Below, in pieces: positions 1 to 11,614 of a stretch of DNA of 64,000 nt (the first letter of the stretch is position 1; every line of letters begins with the position of its first letter). The notes beneath the pieces were generated by a model. That model did no database searches and had not been told where the DNA came from. It saw only the letters and a list, made by a program, of their open reading frames with translations. A program made the translations under genes and the position numbers. The stretch is from Lolium rigidum. Lineage: Eukaryota > Streptophyta > Magnoliopsida > Poales > Poaceae. The DNA lies in NCBI RefSeq assembly GCF_022539505.1, contig NC_061510.1:278090330-278154329 (forward strand), read 5' to 3'.

Positions 1-1222
1 TGTCTGATACTGCACTATCTATGTACTACAATGGAGTACGTCAGACAATTGGAAATTTCCTATAATGTCGTTTTAACAGCACAATAACTAGTATGTTTAA
101 TTTGGTTTGAACGCTTCAAAGCTCGGAATACCGAAAATAATGCATCGACGTGACATGGAGTAATCATGCTAGCTCCACAACGGTGGTAATAAAGTATTGG
201 ATGTAACATGGAGTTAGCATCATGTCAACTAGGCAACTGGACGACCGTTTCCGCTGATAATTGAACCATGGAGAAGAGATCGCATGGCCATGATCACCCG
301 ATGCAGGCTTCAGCTGGGGATCGCTCTCCCGCGACTTAGTTGCCCCGGTAACGAAAAGTCTCGTCAATCAATATAATAACAACGTGCGGGGTCTGGGTCG
401 TATACTGTTGATTAGTACTAACGCTATACCTCGCTCTCCTGACCATGTCAATTCTGATTCCTGACCGGTAACCGTATGTTGTGCATATGTAACGGTGAAG
501 AGTCTGGTTGTGGGAACAAGGGCAGTCGATCAGTCTTTTCCGCGGCTGCGCAAAGTCGCGCGCGGATAGCTTGGCAGGGAGAAAACAACGGCGTTTCGGT
601 CTCACCCGATGGTGTAGTCCCATCTCTCACCACCACCGGCCGCCAAGCCGTCTGCCTCCCCGAATCCACCCATGCGTTTGGTGCAGGCTTTCCGCTCGTT
701 TTCGGGGACATCCTGCCCCAGGCGGCATCTCCATTGGAACGATCCAAGCGATTTTGAGGCGTTTGAATAAGTAAGTCCATGTGGTAGATGGATAGATTGT
801 GCATGCTCTAGCGGCGGTGATCCAAACAAACCGATATTTACGCCGCGATCTATCGATCCACTAAATTTGGACCTCCCATGTCATCTTGTGTCCTCCCCTC
901 CCCTGTGGATCAAGGGCCCTATGGCAGCGACCCAACGGCCTTTTTTTCCCTAGCTATCAATAGAGTAGGCTAATCAAAAGTTGTTCGTGCCGCTTGACAG
1001 TTGTGGTCATTTTTTTCCACAAACTTATTGATGTGGGCATTATCCTTCGGTACTTGACATTGCCTTACCTCCTCTGGCGTAATAGGGGACCATCTAGAGC
1101 GTTGCAGCCCAAAGAGGTGCAACACTCGGTTGCACGGTGATCAGATGGAAAGTGGCGGTCCCTTGGAGTACAAGACGATGACACATTCAAGTATGGAAGG
1201 AATAGATGAAAAAGTCCGGTTT
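1..1222. other. Unassigned DNA, no supported gene
   Basis: I recognise no gene or element here. Bases 508-770 are GC-richer than their surroundings and open in several frames on both strands, but none of the translations has a recognisable motif, and being open in several frames at once is typical of GC-rich non-coding DNA. A sequence resembling a splice donor (AAGTAAGT) follows at about 768. This could be an exon remnant or the end of an old transposable element. Confidence 0.4.
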
Positions 1223-1586
1223 GAACATGGGTGCATGTGAACCCTAGTTGGAAATGCATTTTCCAAATGTTAAAAAATTCTGAAATAAAAATATCCGGGT
1301 ACGTACGCATGTTTCATGTATGCGTAGAAAGTTTTCGCGGAGAAACCACTTTTTTTATTTCAGAATCTAAAAAAGACAAAATACGTCACATATATACTGC
1401 TATATAGCCCTGCAAAATTTCACTTTTTTGCCGAGACAAAATAAAAAGTTTTTTCGTCACGAAACTCATGTCCAGGGCACATATTTGAGATCATCTGGGA
1501 AATTATTTTGTGTTTCGATTTTTAAAACATGTTTTGATATCACAAATGGAACTTTTCAAAAAGTGGGTTCACATGCCCCCATGTTC
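1223..1586. mobile_element. MITE with 22 bp terminal inverted repeats
   Basis: The left end (1223-1244, starting GAACATGGGTGCATG) and the inverted right end (1565-1586, ending CCCCCATGTTC) match at 21 of 22 positions. The 364 bp between them are AT-rich and contain no ORF of note. This is the pattern of a non-autonomous DNA transposon moved in trans. I could not fix a target duplication, so the superfamily (Mutator, Harbinger or other) stays open. Confidence 0.65.
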
Positions 1587-1973
1587 TATATATGCACACT
1601 CAGGAATAGGTAGATTATCTTCGTATTGTAACCGAATGCAGGCAGGACTCTCGGAACCTGGCCCTCTATATAAAGGTCAGAGAGGGTTGTTGGATCTCTC
1701 TCAAAAAACCTTCTACGCATACACCAAACTCTAATCACCTTACATCTCGGCGAGAAGACCTCCATGTAGTCTACCGGCTGCCCCATTGTAATAGATTTCA
1801 CCCATAATTAATATCAGACATGCAGGACGTACGGGTATTACCTCTACGAGGGCCCTGAACCTTGGTAAATCTCGCTTCCCGCTTGTCTGGTATCCGATAT
1901 TTAGCGCTAACATGCAGACTTCCACTAACCCAAGCCACTCATGGTGGGTATTACCGAGGAGCCACCTCATTAA
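1587..1973 (+). mobile_element. LTR remnant of a Tat-type Gypsy element
   Basis: A TATA box (TATATAAA, 1667-1674) is followed by a leader, and about 150 bases on by the block 'GCAGGACGTACGGGTATTACC' region at 1822-1842 and 'CCTGAACCTTGGTAAA' at 1854-1869, an arrangement I know from U5 regions of grass Tat/RIRE2-type LTRs. The gag-like ORF starts right behind it, so this is the 5' LTR end and leader of that element. The exact LTR borders and the primer site are not clear. Confidence 0.5.
1667..1674 (+). promoter_or_regulatory. TATA box of the LTR
   Basis: TATATAAA in a GC-balanced context, about 300 bases upstream of the gag-like ORF. It is the likely core promoter of the Tat-type element. 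Confidence 0.5.
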
Positions 1974-2693
1974 TTGTCGTCATCACTGGGAAAACTTTTT
2001 GTTCAACGCGCAACCTCGGCTATTTCAACCGTGTCGGCCCCATCTGCACCAGCTCCAACTTCGTTGGCTCCAACTACGCCGGACCTAAAAGATCCGATTT
2101 GTTTCAGATCCTTCGAGTTCACCCCGCACTCTTTCTCGTCACGTTCGGCCTTCTTAGGTCTGAGCGGCAGGATGGATCTGACGATCGGGAGCGTCCACCT
2201 CAACATCAGCTCCGGGGGCGTTCTTCTTCTTCCTGATCCGATCCTCTCGGGTCCTGCAGATGCCGCGTCTTCATCGACCACTATGTCCGCTGCTTCGTCG
2301 CCAACCGCGGTCGATCTATCGGCTGCAACTTCATTGACCACATCTACGACACCGATCATATCGGCTTCTTCATCACCATCGGCATCGTCATCGCGCGGGG
2401 CAACGTCTCCTTCCGTGATGTCTGTTGGGTCCGACGACTCATGGTCTTCGGATCTGACGCCGTACTACTGCCTCGACTGCAACACCAGACACGAGTTGGG
2501 ATCTGATGCCCTCGCCTTCGTGTGCGGCATCAAGTACTCCTCTAACGATGAAAGCATCGGCAACGCCTTTTCCAACGACATCATCCACGTGCTAGCTTCG
2601 CATTTGGCGTGCTACCAGGTCTCCACCATCGACCCGGTGACCGAAGTCGATATTCCTCCGGGTCGCAACACTAGGTACAATGCCGAAGCTTAA
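1974..2693 (+). pseudogene. Gag N-terminal region, Tat-type Gypsy (fragment)
   Basis: An open frame of 239 codons directly behind the LTR remnant. Residues 10-40 are rich in Ala, Pro and Ser; residues 90-150 are almost entirely Ser, Thr and Ala. From about residue 160 a more ordered part follows, with the pattern YYCLDCNTRH and a conserved-looking stretch ending in IPPGRNTRYNAEA. I infer a variable, low-complexity gag N-terminus from its position between LTR and gag core; no catalytic motif is expected. The frame stops at 2693 and the reading continues in another frame 27 bases on, so the gene is broken. No intact copy for comparison is in the window. Confidence 0.5.
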
Positions 2694-2719
2694 CTTTCAC
2701 TCAGGGGGAGTGGAACGCA

Positions 2720-3166
2720 GTGCAGGACGTTGTGGTCAATAATACTAGCCTCCCTCTTGGTGTATCGCAAGGCACCCTCAACGCCTACCATGCCGTCCCC
2801 GAGAAGAATCGTGTTAGGTTGGTTAAGGAGAAAGCAGAAATCGACTACAACGGTGGGAGGCTGACCTTTCGAGCAAGCGCTGGGCGAATCTTTCCTCTCT
2901 CAGGAGCATCGGCTCCACAAGCAACCAGCCCCGCGGCAGGCATCGACCGCGCATCCCACGCCTCTCGGAGAGGGACACAGCTCACACAGAACCTCTCCAA
3001 CTCCTTCATGATGATGGTTACCGCGGGCATCATGAGGCCCAAAACAACGGAAGGAGCAGCCATGCACCTCGCGGCATACATGTTTAACAATCCTCCAACA
3101 CCCAACGATCATAGGGTACCACTTCATCGGGTCACCCTGGAAAGCATCGGCACCCAGGAAAGATAA
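2720..3166 (+). pseudogene. Gag middle region, Tat-type Gypsy (fragment)
   Basis: This is the continuation of the upstream gag fragment. The stretch around residues 12-45 (SQGTLNAYHAVPEKNRVRL followed by a Lys/Glu-rich helix) is a pattern I know from the gag linker of grass Tat-type elements, where it precedes the capsid-like core. The capsid core, zinc knuckle and protease are absent: recognisable sequence ends at 3166. The RNase H fragment at 10541-11426 has the same lineage and strand and may be the far end of this element, separated by the insertions between 3167 and 10540. That link is inference. Confidence 0.5.
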
Positions 3167-4095
3167 ACTGGCTACTCCGCATTCTCCTTATGATGGGACC
3201 TAGAGCCATTTTCATGAGAAAGTATAATAATCATTAAAACATAAATTTCCCACCATAGAAATAAGATCATTGGTCCCCGAAATAAACCCCTCTAGTGCAA
3301 CTCATAGTATTGGAAAACGATTTGTATCAGTCCGTCCCTTCCAACACACATTCATAAAATTAAAGTGCAGCCCTATGAGCCCATATAGGTGAAGTAATAT
3401 GCAGTCGATGTTCGCATCAAACCATCATAGATCAATATAAAAGATAGAAAACTTGACCAAATACTCATTCCATATAATATAGAATCATAGCCAGATCATC
3501 CTATGCCCTCAGAAACGTGGGGAACTACTCACATGTGTCAAACATGATATAGACCAGAAGCATAATGATTACAGCACAATCTGACTATATAATCTCTCCA
3601 CCAAATAATGATAAAGTATCAATCACAAACATGCAATAGCACGAAAAACAATATCCGGGGTTCAATTCAACACAAACTAGGAGGGGGTGACGTCGATCTC
3701 ATAGATGGAGATGGTGTTGATGGAGATGTTGATGCAGATTCCTCCCCAAGCCAAGGAGGAGTGGTGATGACGATGGCGTCGATTTCCCCTACACTGGAGC
3801 CACCGGTGCGGCAGGATCTGCCCTCTCCCGGTAGGAGAGGCCTTCTGCCTCCACCGCCGCCTCAATAAATCTCGAGAAAAATATGGCTTAGGTTTTTTGG
3901 CGAAACAGAGCCTCTGGAATAAAAGGGGACCAAGGCGACGCTCGAGACCCGAACAAGTATGTGTGGCGCGTCCAGCCATGTAGGGCATGCCACCTATGCT
4001 CGTTTGGCCCTCGTGGCTCCCATCGCGTGATTCTTTCGCTCACGGTCCTTCTCTAGGTGAAAAATAGATCAGATAATTTTTCAACGATTTTAGGT
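3167..4095 (-). other. Unclassified repeat, probably an LTR remnant
   Basis: AT-rich DNA (3170-3650) passes into a GC-rich block (3680-3870) and a mixed tail. Read on the minus strand, the order resembles the long LTRs of Sabrina/Athila-like elements elsewhere in this window, but I could not align it. ORFs at 3608-3868 and 3677-3988 overlap on opposite strands and look like chance frames. Confidence 0.3.
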
Positions 4096-4194
4096 GCCCA
4101 GAATATCGACCAAGATTTGAGGAAGTCATACCCAGAACTGTTCAGGTACTACAACCACAACTTCGGGACGAAGTTTTCGTTAAGGGGGGAAGGC
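4096..4194 (+). mobile_element. 3' end of a Gypsy internal region with polypurine tract
   Basis: The segment 4144-4175 (TACAACCACAACTTCGGGACG and onward) runs into TAAGGGGGGAAGGC (4181-4194), a polypurine tract placed right before an LTR start (TGTAATATACC at 4195). A 'cttcgggacgaagtt' leader followed by a GGGGGG tract is characteristic of chromovirus-type grass Gypsy elements. The rest of this element's coding region is missing upstream. Confidence 0.6.
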
Positions 4195-4569
4195 TGTAAT
4201 ATACCAGGTTTAGAGACAATCGAGGGGTAGAAGTTAGAAAGGGATGTGCATTGCATCGTAAAATCTGGGGAAATTTCGCGCTTTTATTGAAAAAGTGCAT
4301 CAAAGGGGGACAAGTTTCTCTCTCGACACCACACAGGATTAGGATTTCGAGAGTGCGATAAGATTGAACCTATTTAGACACACTTAGGGTTTTCGAGAAG
4401 AGAATGGAACAATTCTTTTCTCAACTTAAGTTGCATGATTGAATTCAAACAAGATATGTTTGAATTTCAAATTCAAACATTAATTAAGTGTTTATAATTC
4501 AAATATGGATAATTCAATAAAAATTGAATAAATGAGAATAAGAAATATTAGAACATATAATTAAAGCTT

Positions 4570-7140
4570 ATTAGAGAAAACCTTGAGCTTTATTGATTCA
4601 CACACATAATACAATGTCATTTACCATATCCAAATGGAATTATGAATAATACAATTCTTTACAGAAATGAATAAATAAAAAGGAAAATTAAAAGAAATAC
4701 AAGTTTAGACAGAATCCTAAACTACTAAAGTAAATCTTCATGAATTGCTTGATCACCACTTGAATGATCTTGATTGATCATCTCATTCATCCCTGGAAAC
4801 AAAAACATCAAAATAAAATAAGATTTAGGCCAAGTGGCAAAACCACTTGGCAGGTAAGCAAATAAATGGAATTGATAGGATATGATCATGGATCAGCCGA
4901 GCTTTTCCACACCAAAGCATAAGTCCCAACCTGTGAAGCACACATGCAGCTCAAAGGGAGAGCTGCATGCTCTACACACACACACACCAGGGGAGAGTCA
5001 TCAACCCACTCAGCCCTTGCTGTCAATCATATGAGCAATGAGAGGCTCATATAAAACCTTTCCACAGCCAAACCCTAGCAGCTCACCGACAACAGCATCG
5101 CCAAAGGGTAAGAACAGCAAGAACAGGAAGAACAGCCAGAGCTGTTCAACCTATCCAAAACCACCAAATCAGCCAGAACAGTTCCATCAGGAACTGTGCT
5201 GTTGAGCAAACCACAAGGGATTGATCAAGCACAAGCTAGCTGGAGGAGCAAGGCAAGCTTTGATCAACCACCAGAAGCAATCCTCTACATCAGCAAACTA
5301 ATCTAGGAGCTGGAGTGAGGTATACACATATGATCATGAGCAAGCACATGCTTTGCTCATAAATAAGCATACACATGCATCACATAAGCAAAAAGGGGTA
5401 GAAACCCAGTTTGTATCATCACTTGGCTGTTAAGCCATTTGGTGCCAGCAAACAAGAGAGTAGCTAGAAGGAAATCACCAAGGGAACACTGGATATGTCA
5501 ACACAGTGACATAACCAAAGAAATCCATCATGGATTTATCCTATCTAGACATCCAAATTCACCAAGCACCTATAGCTAGTTAAGCCATCAGACTTTGGAC
5601 AATAATTTGTCCAGTATCTTCTCAACATAAGTTCCCTAGGAGCCCATGGATGACCACCAGGAATATTGCACAGAAGCATACACTAGAGGTAGGAGCAACC
5701 AAAACTAGCAGGCCAAGTCTGTTAGGGTCACAACAGCTACCTAGCCACACAGAAAAGCCACTGAAGAACCACATCATCACCCAACAGGGTTCAGCATGAG
5801 CTAGGGTACCCAACCATTGGTTGGAATTCCTTTAGCTTCATTAAATCCATCCATGAGATCATCACTACTAAGAAGTTCACATCAATTATCCATTCAATAA
5901 AGCAAGGCAAAATAGATAAATGAAATACACAAGTTAACAATGCACAAGAACCTTGCATATGATCCAATGGATCACTGCAAGCATTAGCAAGTGCTGGAGA
6001 CAGCAAGATTATGCACCAACACAAGCTTGGGAATCACACATACCTGGATGAGCAACAGTATTGGATTCACAAGCAACAGCAACCACCAGTACTTGGTGGG
6101 GAGCTGAATTCCCAAGCAACAGCAGCATATGAGTTGATTTCATGCACATATTTCAGCCAACAGGAAGCCCTGGTGATCATAAGATCATCCAAAGCCACAA
6201 ATAACCAACCATTGTATCAAAGATAATCAAATCAATACAGTATAATTGTATGCAGAAGCACACTAACAAAATATGGAGCTGTTTAGCTAGCAATCATGCT
6301 CACTAGGGCATTTCTATGAATCATAGCACAAGGGACAATACACCAGGAGCACTGGCACTTGCAGAATGCAAGGATTATTCATAATAATCAAGCCAGGGGA
6401 AAGGAAATGAATACACATGAGAGGCATAACACATATAGCAACAGCAGGAGCAACCTAGCATGGCATGACCATCACAGTATGCTCATGAGCAAGTGCTCAT
6501 GAGTTACAACAGCATGGCATAGAGAAGAGCGGATAGGGCAACATCTGTAGTAACTAATCACCATGGCAGCAATAGAGAAACCAAGCAGCAAGACACACAC
6601 AACGACGGAAGATACGCACAAGAAGCAAGACACGCACCGCAGCGCAACGACAGCACACAGCGAGCGGCGACCAGCAGAGCCAAAGCAACAGCACGGCATG
6701 ATCTCTCCATGGGAAGGATTAGCCACAGCTCAGGCTAGAAGAAGAAGGAGTAGAGCTGAGAGATAGAGAAGGAGACGGTGGAGGACTTACTGGTGAAGCG
6801 GTATGCGGCACGGCGGCGCCAGGCCAAGCCAAGCCAGGAACCACATCGCCGCAGTACCAGCACCACCGTGACAATGCCACGGCAGCGCCAGAGCCTCGGA
6901 GCATCGGCGAACACCAGATCGCCGCAGGACAGTACCCGTGTGCAGACGAGAAGAGGGCGAACGGAGGAGGCGGCGAAGACCAAATCGACGCGGATCAACG
7001 GGTGCACCGTCGCGGGGCGGTTCGCCCGAGACCAACCACGTCACCGGGGATGGCCTGAGACGGCCGGAGTAATTCGGCGATGGCGACGACAACGCGAGTC
7101 GCCAGAGCGGCTAGGAGATTAGGGTTAGGGTTGCGACCGA
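4570..7140 (-). other. Possible antisense transcription unit inside the LTR
   Basis: Read on the minus strand, a GC-rich block with an ORF of 101 codons (7092-6787) is followed at about 6795 by a strong splice donor context (CACCAGTAAGTCC). About 2.2 kb further on, at 4583-4590, lies AATAAAGC, a polyadenylation signal in that direction. The layout resembles a short spliced transcript running against the LTR. The peptide has no recognisable domain, and GC-rich DNA often has chance ORFs, so this is a weak call. Confidence 0.25.
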
Positions 7141-7225
7141 GCGAGGGAGGATGAGAGAAATGAGGTCGACCGAGCCGGACCAGATGGGTCAGTTCGATCT
7201 CACCAGCTCGGCCACCTGACATGTG

Positions 7226-7230
7226 GGGCC
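7226..7230. repeat. Target site duplication GGGCC (left)
   Basis: GGGCC is directly before the LTR start at 7231 and repeated directly after its end at 8641-8645. Confidence 0.85.
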
Positions 7231-8640
7231 TGATAACCCACAAGTATAGGGGATCGCAGCAGTCTTCGCGGGTAGTAAAACCCAATTTATTGATTCGACA
7301 CAAGGGGAGAGAAAGAATACTTGAAAGCCTTAACAGCGGAGTTGTCAATTCAGCCGCACTCGGAAACGGACTTGCTCGCAAGAGTTTATCAAGTAGTAGT
7401 CAGTTTTATTGCAGAAGCGATGAGTGAAATAACAGACAGCAGAGTAACGAGAGACAGCGAGTAGTGATTATAGTAAACAAGCGAGGATTAAAATACCGTA
7501 GGCACGGGGACTGGATAACGGGCGTTGCATGGATGAGAGAAACTCATGTAACAATCAAGCGGTGGCATTTGCGAGATAATAATAAAACGGTGTCCAAGTA
7601 CAAAGCAATCAATAGGCATGTGTTCCAATTATAGTCGTACGTGCTCGCAATGAGAAACTTGCACAACATCTTTTGTCCTACCAGCATGGTGGCAGCCGGG
7701 CCTCAAGGGAATCTCATCGGATATTAAGGTACTCCTTTTAATAGAGTACCGGAGCAAAGCATTAACACTCCGTGAACACATGTGATCCTCACATCACTAC
7801 CATCCCCTCCGGTTGTCCCGATTTCGTCACTTCGGGGCCATTGGTTCCGGACAACGACATATGTATACAACTTGCAGTGTAAGACCATAAACAATGAATA
7901 TCATGATGAAATAATAACATGTTCAGATCTGAGATCATGGCACTCGGGCCCTAGTGACAAGCATTAAGCATAACAAGTTGCAACAATATCATCAAAGTAC
8001 CAATTACGGACACTAGGCACTATGCCCTAACAATCTTACACTATTACATGACCAATCTCATCCAATCCCTACCATCCCCTTCAGCCTACAGCGGGGGAAT
8101 TACTCACACATGGATGGGGGAAACATGGCTGGTTGATGAAGAGGCGTCGGTGGTGATGGCGGCGATGATCTCCTCCAATTCCCCGTCCCGGCGGAGTGCC
8201 AGAACGGAGACTTCTGGCTCCCGAGGCGGAGTTTCGCGATGTGGCGGCGTTCTGGAGGGTTTCTGGCCACTTCGACTTCTCCCCGTGCGTTTTTAGGTCG
8301 AGGGCGATAAGTAGTCCGAAGGAGGGCGTCGGAGGCCTGCCGAGGGGGCCACACGCTAGGGCCGCGCGCCGTCCTCCTGGGCCGCGCCGCCCTAGGGTGT
8401 GGGGCCCTCGGGCCTCCACCTGACTTGCCCTTCTGGCTCCGTGAGTCTTCCCGGGAAAATAGGGCCTTCGTATAAATTCCGAGGTTTTTCCCGAAAGTTG
8501 GATTTATGCACAAAAACGAGACACCGCACAGCTTCGCTGAAAACAACGTTAGTCCGTGTTAGTTGCATCCAAAATACACAAATTAGAGGCAAAACAACAG
8601 CAAAAGTGTTCGGGAAAGTAGATACGTTTTGGACGTATCA
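7231..8640 (-). mobile_element. Solo LTR, Sabrina/Athila-like family
   Basis: The 1410 bp sequence starts TGATAACCCACAAG, ends GGACGTATCA, and is flanked by the 5 bp duplication GGGCC (7226-7230 and 8641-8645). There is no internal region, so it is a solo LTR left by recombination between two LTRs. Orientation is taken from the related LTR at 56206-56850, which is next to a minus-strand polypurine tract. ORFs within it on both strands (8048-8546) are GC-rich chance frames. Confidence 0.85.
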
Positions 8641-8645
8641 GGGCC
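8641..8645. repeat. Target site duplication GGGCC (right)
   Basis: Second copy of GGGCC, directly after the solo LTR. Confidence 0.85.
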
Positions 8646-10540
8646 CACATGGGCATTATGGTCATTTCAAAAATTGGCCATTTAAGTAAATCTTTCCAGG
8701 ATTTTTAGAAAATAAATATAGCTCTAAAAAAATATATGTAAAACACTCAGAATAAAATTCTCTATCATAATAAAATATGAAATGGAATTTTTGAGACAAG
8801 TGAAATTAAGTCATAATTTAATGCAAAGAATAAATAATATAATCATTAAAAATAACCCTTATATTTTTAATGATAAAAAAATAAGTCCATGACATCTTTT
8901 GGACTTCAAAAACACCTTGGCAACATTCCAAGGTAGAATTTTACTCTCAAGAAATACCCCTAAATTATTCTTAGTAATCACCTCTGACATGAAATGATAA
9001 AACACCGGGAAGGGGGAACTAAATCCTAAAACTTAAAAGCATGCATATTTGCTTCTTTAACCATTGCCCTTATCGGACAATGATGCTATCTTTCAGAAAC
9101 AGAGAACAAGGGTCAGTCCACACCTTCCAACCGCAACACTTTGCAGTCTTCAGGCAAGTTCATCGCTTGTTCATGTCATTTGAGTATTTTTACCAAATTA
9201 CTTGCAAAGTACTATACTTATCACTCTTGCATGAAAAGCGAAAGTACTCTTTTCATAACTATGAATATGACTATGTGGTGGGCAATGGAACCATGGTATG
9301 TGTTGATATGGTGGAGGTTCCATTGCAATGGGTTTATATCCATCTAGGATTAAACAACAAATATCGTCCAGTGATTCTTGTGCCGTAAAACTCGTGTTAA
9401 CCATAAGATCTGGAGTGGGACGGAGTAGTCAATGGTACTTCCACCTCTCGTTCATCAACGGATGCGCTTGCCGTAGTCACTTGATCCAGAGAAGGACAAG
9501 CGGAGTGGTTGGGGAGCCCCAAGTCCCCACGGTAATGCGGTCTATGATGGGTTGCATCTACCGACGAAGAAATTTATGGTAGAGCCTTGAATTGTCGTCG
9601 TGGTCGGGGGCTATCCATAGAGGTATGCACCGGCGAGGACCCATGGTCTGGGATTGCAATAAAGGGTGGGTGTGCAAGGTAGCGGAGGAGTATAATTGGC
9701 TAAGACCTTATACCGGGCCTCACACCAACGGAAGTGTGGACAGGAAAGCTGCCCGGTTGGCACCAAGGTTAATATCTCTTATGGGTAAAGCAACACACCT
9801 CTGCAGAGTGTAATGAATCGTGACCTGTCACTCCCTGTTCCGGGATTTGGAACTGCGAACGCTGCCAGAAAGGAACTCCATGAAGTTCTAGTAAACCGGT
9901 GAAGGCTGACGCACATAGTTCTTCTAAATAAAAGCAATCTTTTGAAGAAATGGTTATAGAAACATGCATTGGTATTCTGGTCTAGTATCGTAGCTAGTGC
10001 ATTAAACACCTCTTTCCTAATATGAACTTGTTGAGTATGCTCGTACTCATACCTCTTATAATCCCTTGCTTAGAATGTCTGAACCACCTCGAGGAGACAA
10101 CTGATGGACAAGGTGGATCCGAGGAGATCTACTATGAGGAGCCTGACCTCTCAGGCGGAATAGAAGGCGTAGACTATCTCATTGTCTACGGAAACGGGGA
10201 GTCATCCGAAGGAAACCAAGCCTGAAATACCTTAGTGTTAGTAGTAACCGAGCAGTACAAACTCCTTAGTATTTAGCTGCTCGGAAGGAAATAAATGTAT
10301 AACTTGCTCAGACTTTTATATTGTAAGCTAAGGCGGGTTCACCTCGAACCCAGGAGTATTCCTCTCAGGACCTAGGAGGAACTCCAAGATGATGTATATA
10401 TTTGGTTTGTAAAAATATGTGAATGAGTTATGGACCAGCTACGTTCTGTTGTACTACTCTGAGGGATGTAATATTTGCGGATTGGTACTTCACGAATGTT
10501 ATATCAACAACGGGCATACTACAACATGAAATTGTATGCA

Positions 10541-11426
10541 GGGTCACAACACCTCAGAAGCCCAGGAAGCTTTCGACAACCTCAAGAAAGTTCTATCGGC
10601 TTCCCCGGTCCTCGTCACTTCTCACGAAAGGGAGCCGATGCTACTCTACATCGCCGCAACCAATCAGGTTGTCAGTACCATGCTCGTCGTCGAACGCAAA
10701 GAAGCAGAAAAAGTTCATGGCGCCCAGCGCCCTATATACTACCTCATCGAGGTGCTAACTCCAGCCAAGCAGCGGTACCCGCATCATCAGAAACTGGCAT
10801 ACGTCGTATGGATGACAGCACGCAAGCTGCGGCACTACTTCGCAGAGCAGCCGATCATCGTCATCACCGAAGCACCGCTGAAGAACATACTTACAAACCC
10901 AGATGCTATGGGTCGAGTATCCAAGTGGGCTATCGAGTTGGCTTCACACGACATCTCCTCCGTCAATCGAACCGCCATCAAGTCACAGGTGCTCCTTGAT
11001 TTCTAGTTCGACTGGATTCAATCGCAAACGTTGGCCGCTCCCGACACATCGGGCTCTTGTACCATGTATACTTCAATGGCTCGAAGCGCCACATGGGCGC
11101 TGGCGCTGGCGTCGTCCTCATATCACCGCAAGACGACAAGATAAAGCACGTGATGCGGATGAACTTCCCTCTGTCGACAAACAACGAAGCCGAATATGAA
11201 GCCCTACTACACGGTATACGTATGGCGAAAGCTTGCTCCGCCGCGCGCCTGGAGATCTACGGATAATCAAGTCTCGTCGTGCAGTGAAGACAAATTCGAA
11301 GGTTGCGAGCTAAAGCACATCGGCAGGGCTAGCAACGAGGAAGCTAATACTCTGGAAAACATCAGCTCTACATGCTATGCAATTTCGGACGGCATCTTCT
11401 ACGAAGTAATCAATCATGATTGTTAA
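10541..11426 (+). pseudogene. RNase H and archaeal-type RNase H fragment of a Tat-type pol
   Basis: The first part (frame of 10536-11006) begins in the connection between reverse transcriptase and RNase H (EAFDNLKKVLSASPVLVT) and covers the retroviral RNase H, with LLYIAATNQVVST, AKQRYPHHQKLAY and TARKLRHYF. After a stop at 11004 the frame shifts, and 11057-11266 shows an archaeal-type RNase H start (NGSKRHMGAGAGVVLISP, then NNEAEYEALLHG). A last piece (11280-11400) matches its end (ISRASNEEAN-like). It parallels the same region of the large element at 42454-43761, clearly as another family. Two tandem RNase H domains mark the Tat lineage. RT, integrase and LTR are absent here. Confidence 0.75.
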
Positions 11427-11506
11427 AAAAAAAAGTGTAAGTACACTATGGGAGTTGCAAAAAAATGCTAGAACATGGCCATAACTTAGCTATGTGCCTC
11501 CGTTAG

Positions 11507-11614
11507 ATCAAAATAAAAGAAGCTTCGTCTGTTTAAAAAAATTAAAGAACGTGTACGAATCAAAATAAAAGAAGCTTCATCCGTTTAAAAAGGAGATTTA
11601 AAGATCGTGTACGA
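11507..11614. repeat. Two-unit tandem duplication
   Basis: Two copies (11507-11558 and 11559-11614) both start ATCAAAATAAAAGAAGCTTC and end GTGTACGA. They differ by a few substitutions and about 4 bases in length. No function is apparent. Confidence 0.6.

Larger units (their letters stand above)
4195..10530 (+). mobile_element. Long Gypsy LTR (3' LTR), interrupted by a solo LTR
   Basis: The left border is firm: TG directly behind a polypurine tract. A TATA-like box lies at 5047-5055 (CATATAAAA). The segment 9400-10500, with repeated AATAAA-like signals, reads like the R/U5 part of grass Gypsy LTRs. Without the 1.4 kb solo LTR inserted at 7231 the LTR would be about 4.9 kb. The right border is approximate; recognisable pol sequence of another element starts at 10541. 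Several small ORFs inside (for example 9041-9388 and 10022-10225) have no motif and I do not call them genes. Confidence 0.5.

Noticed and set aside
4974..4987. Short (AC)n run
   Set aside because: About seven units, too short to be worth a feature of its own.
8048..8689. ORFs on both strands in the solo LTR
   Set aside because: The related LTR at 56206-56850 breaks them, and they have no motif; treated as LTR sequence.
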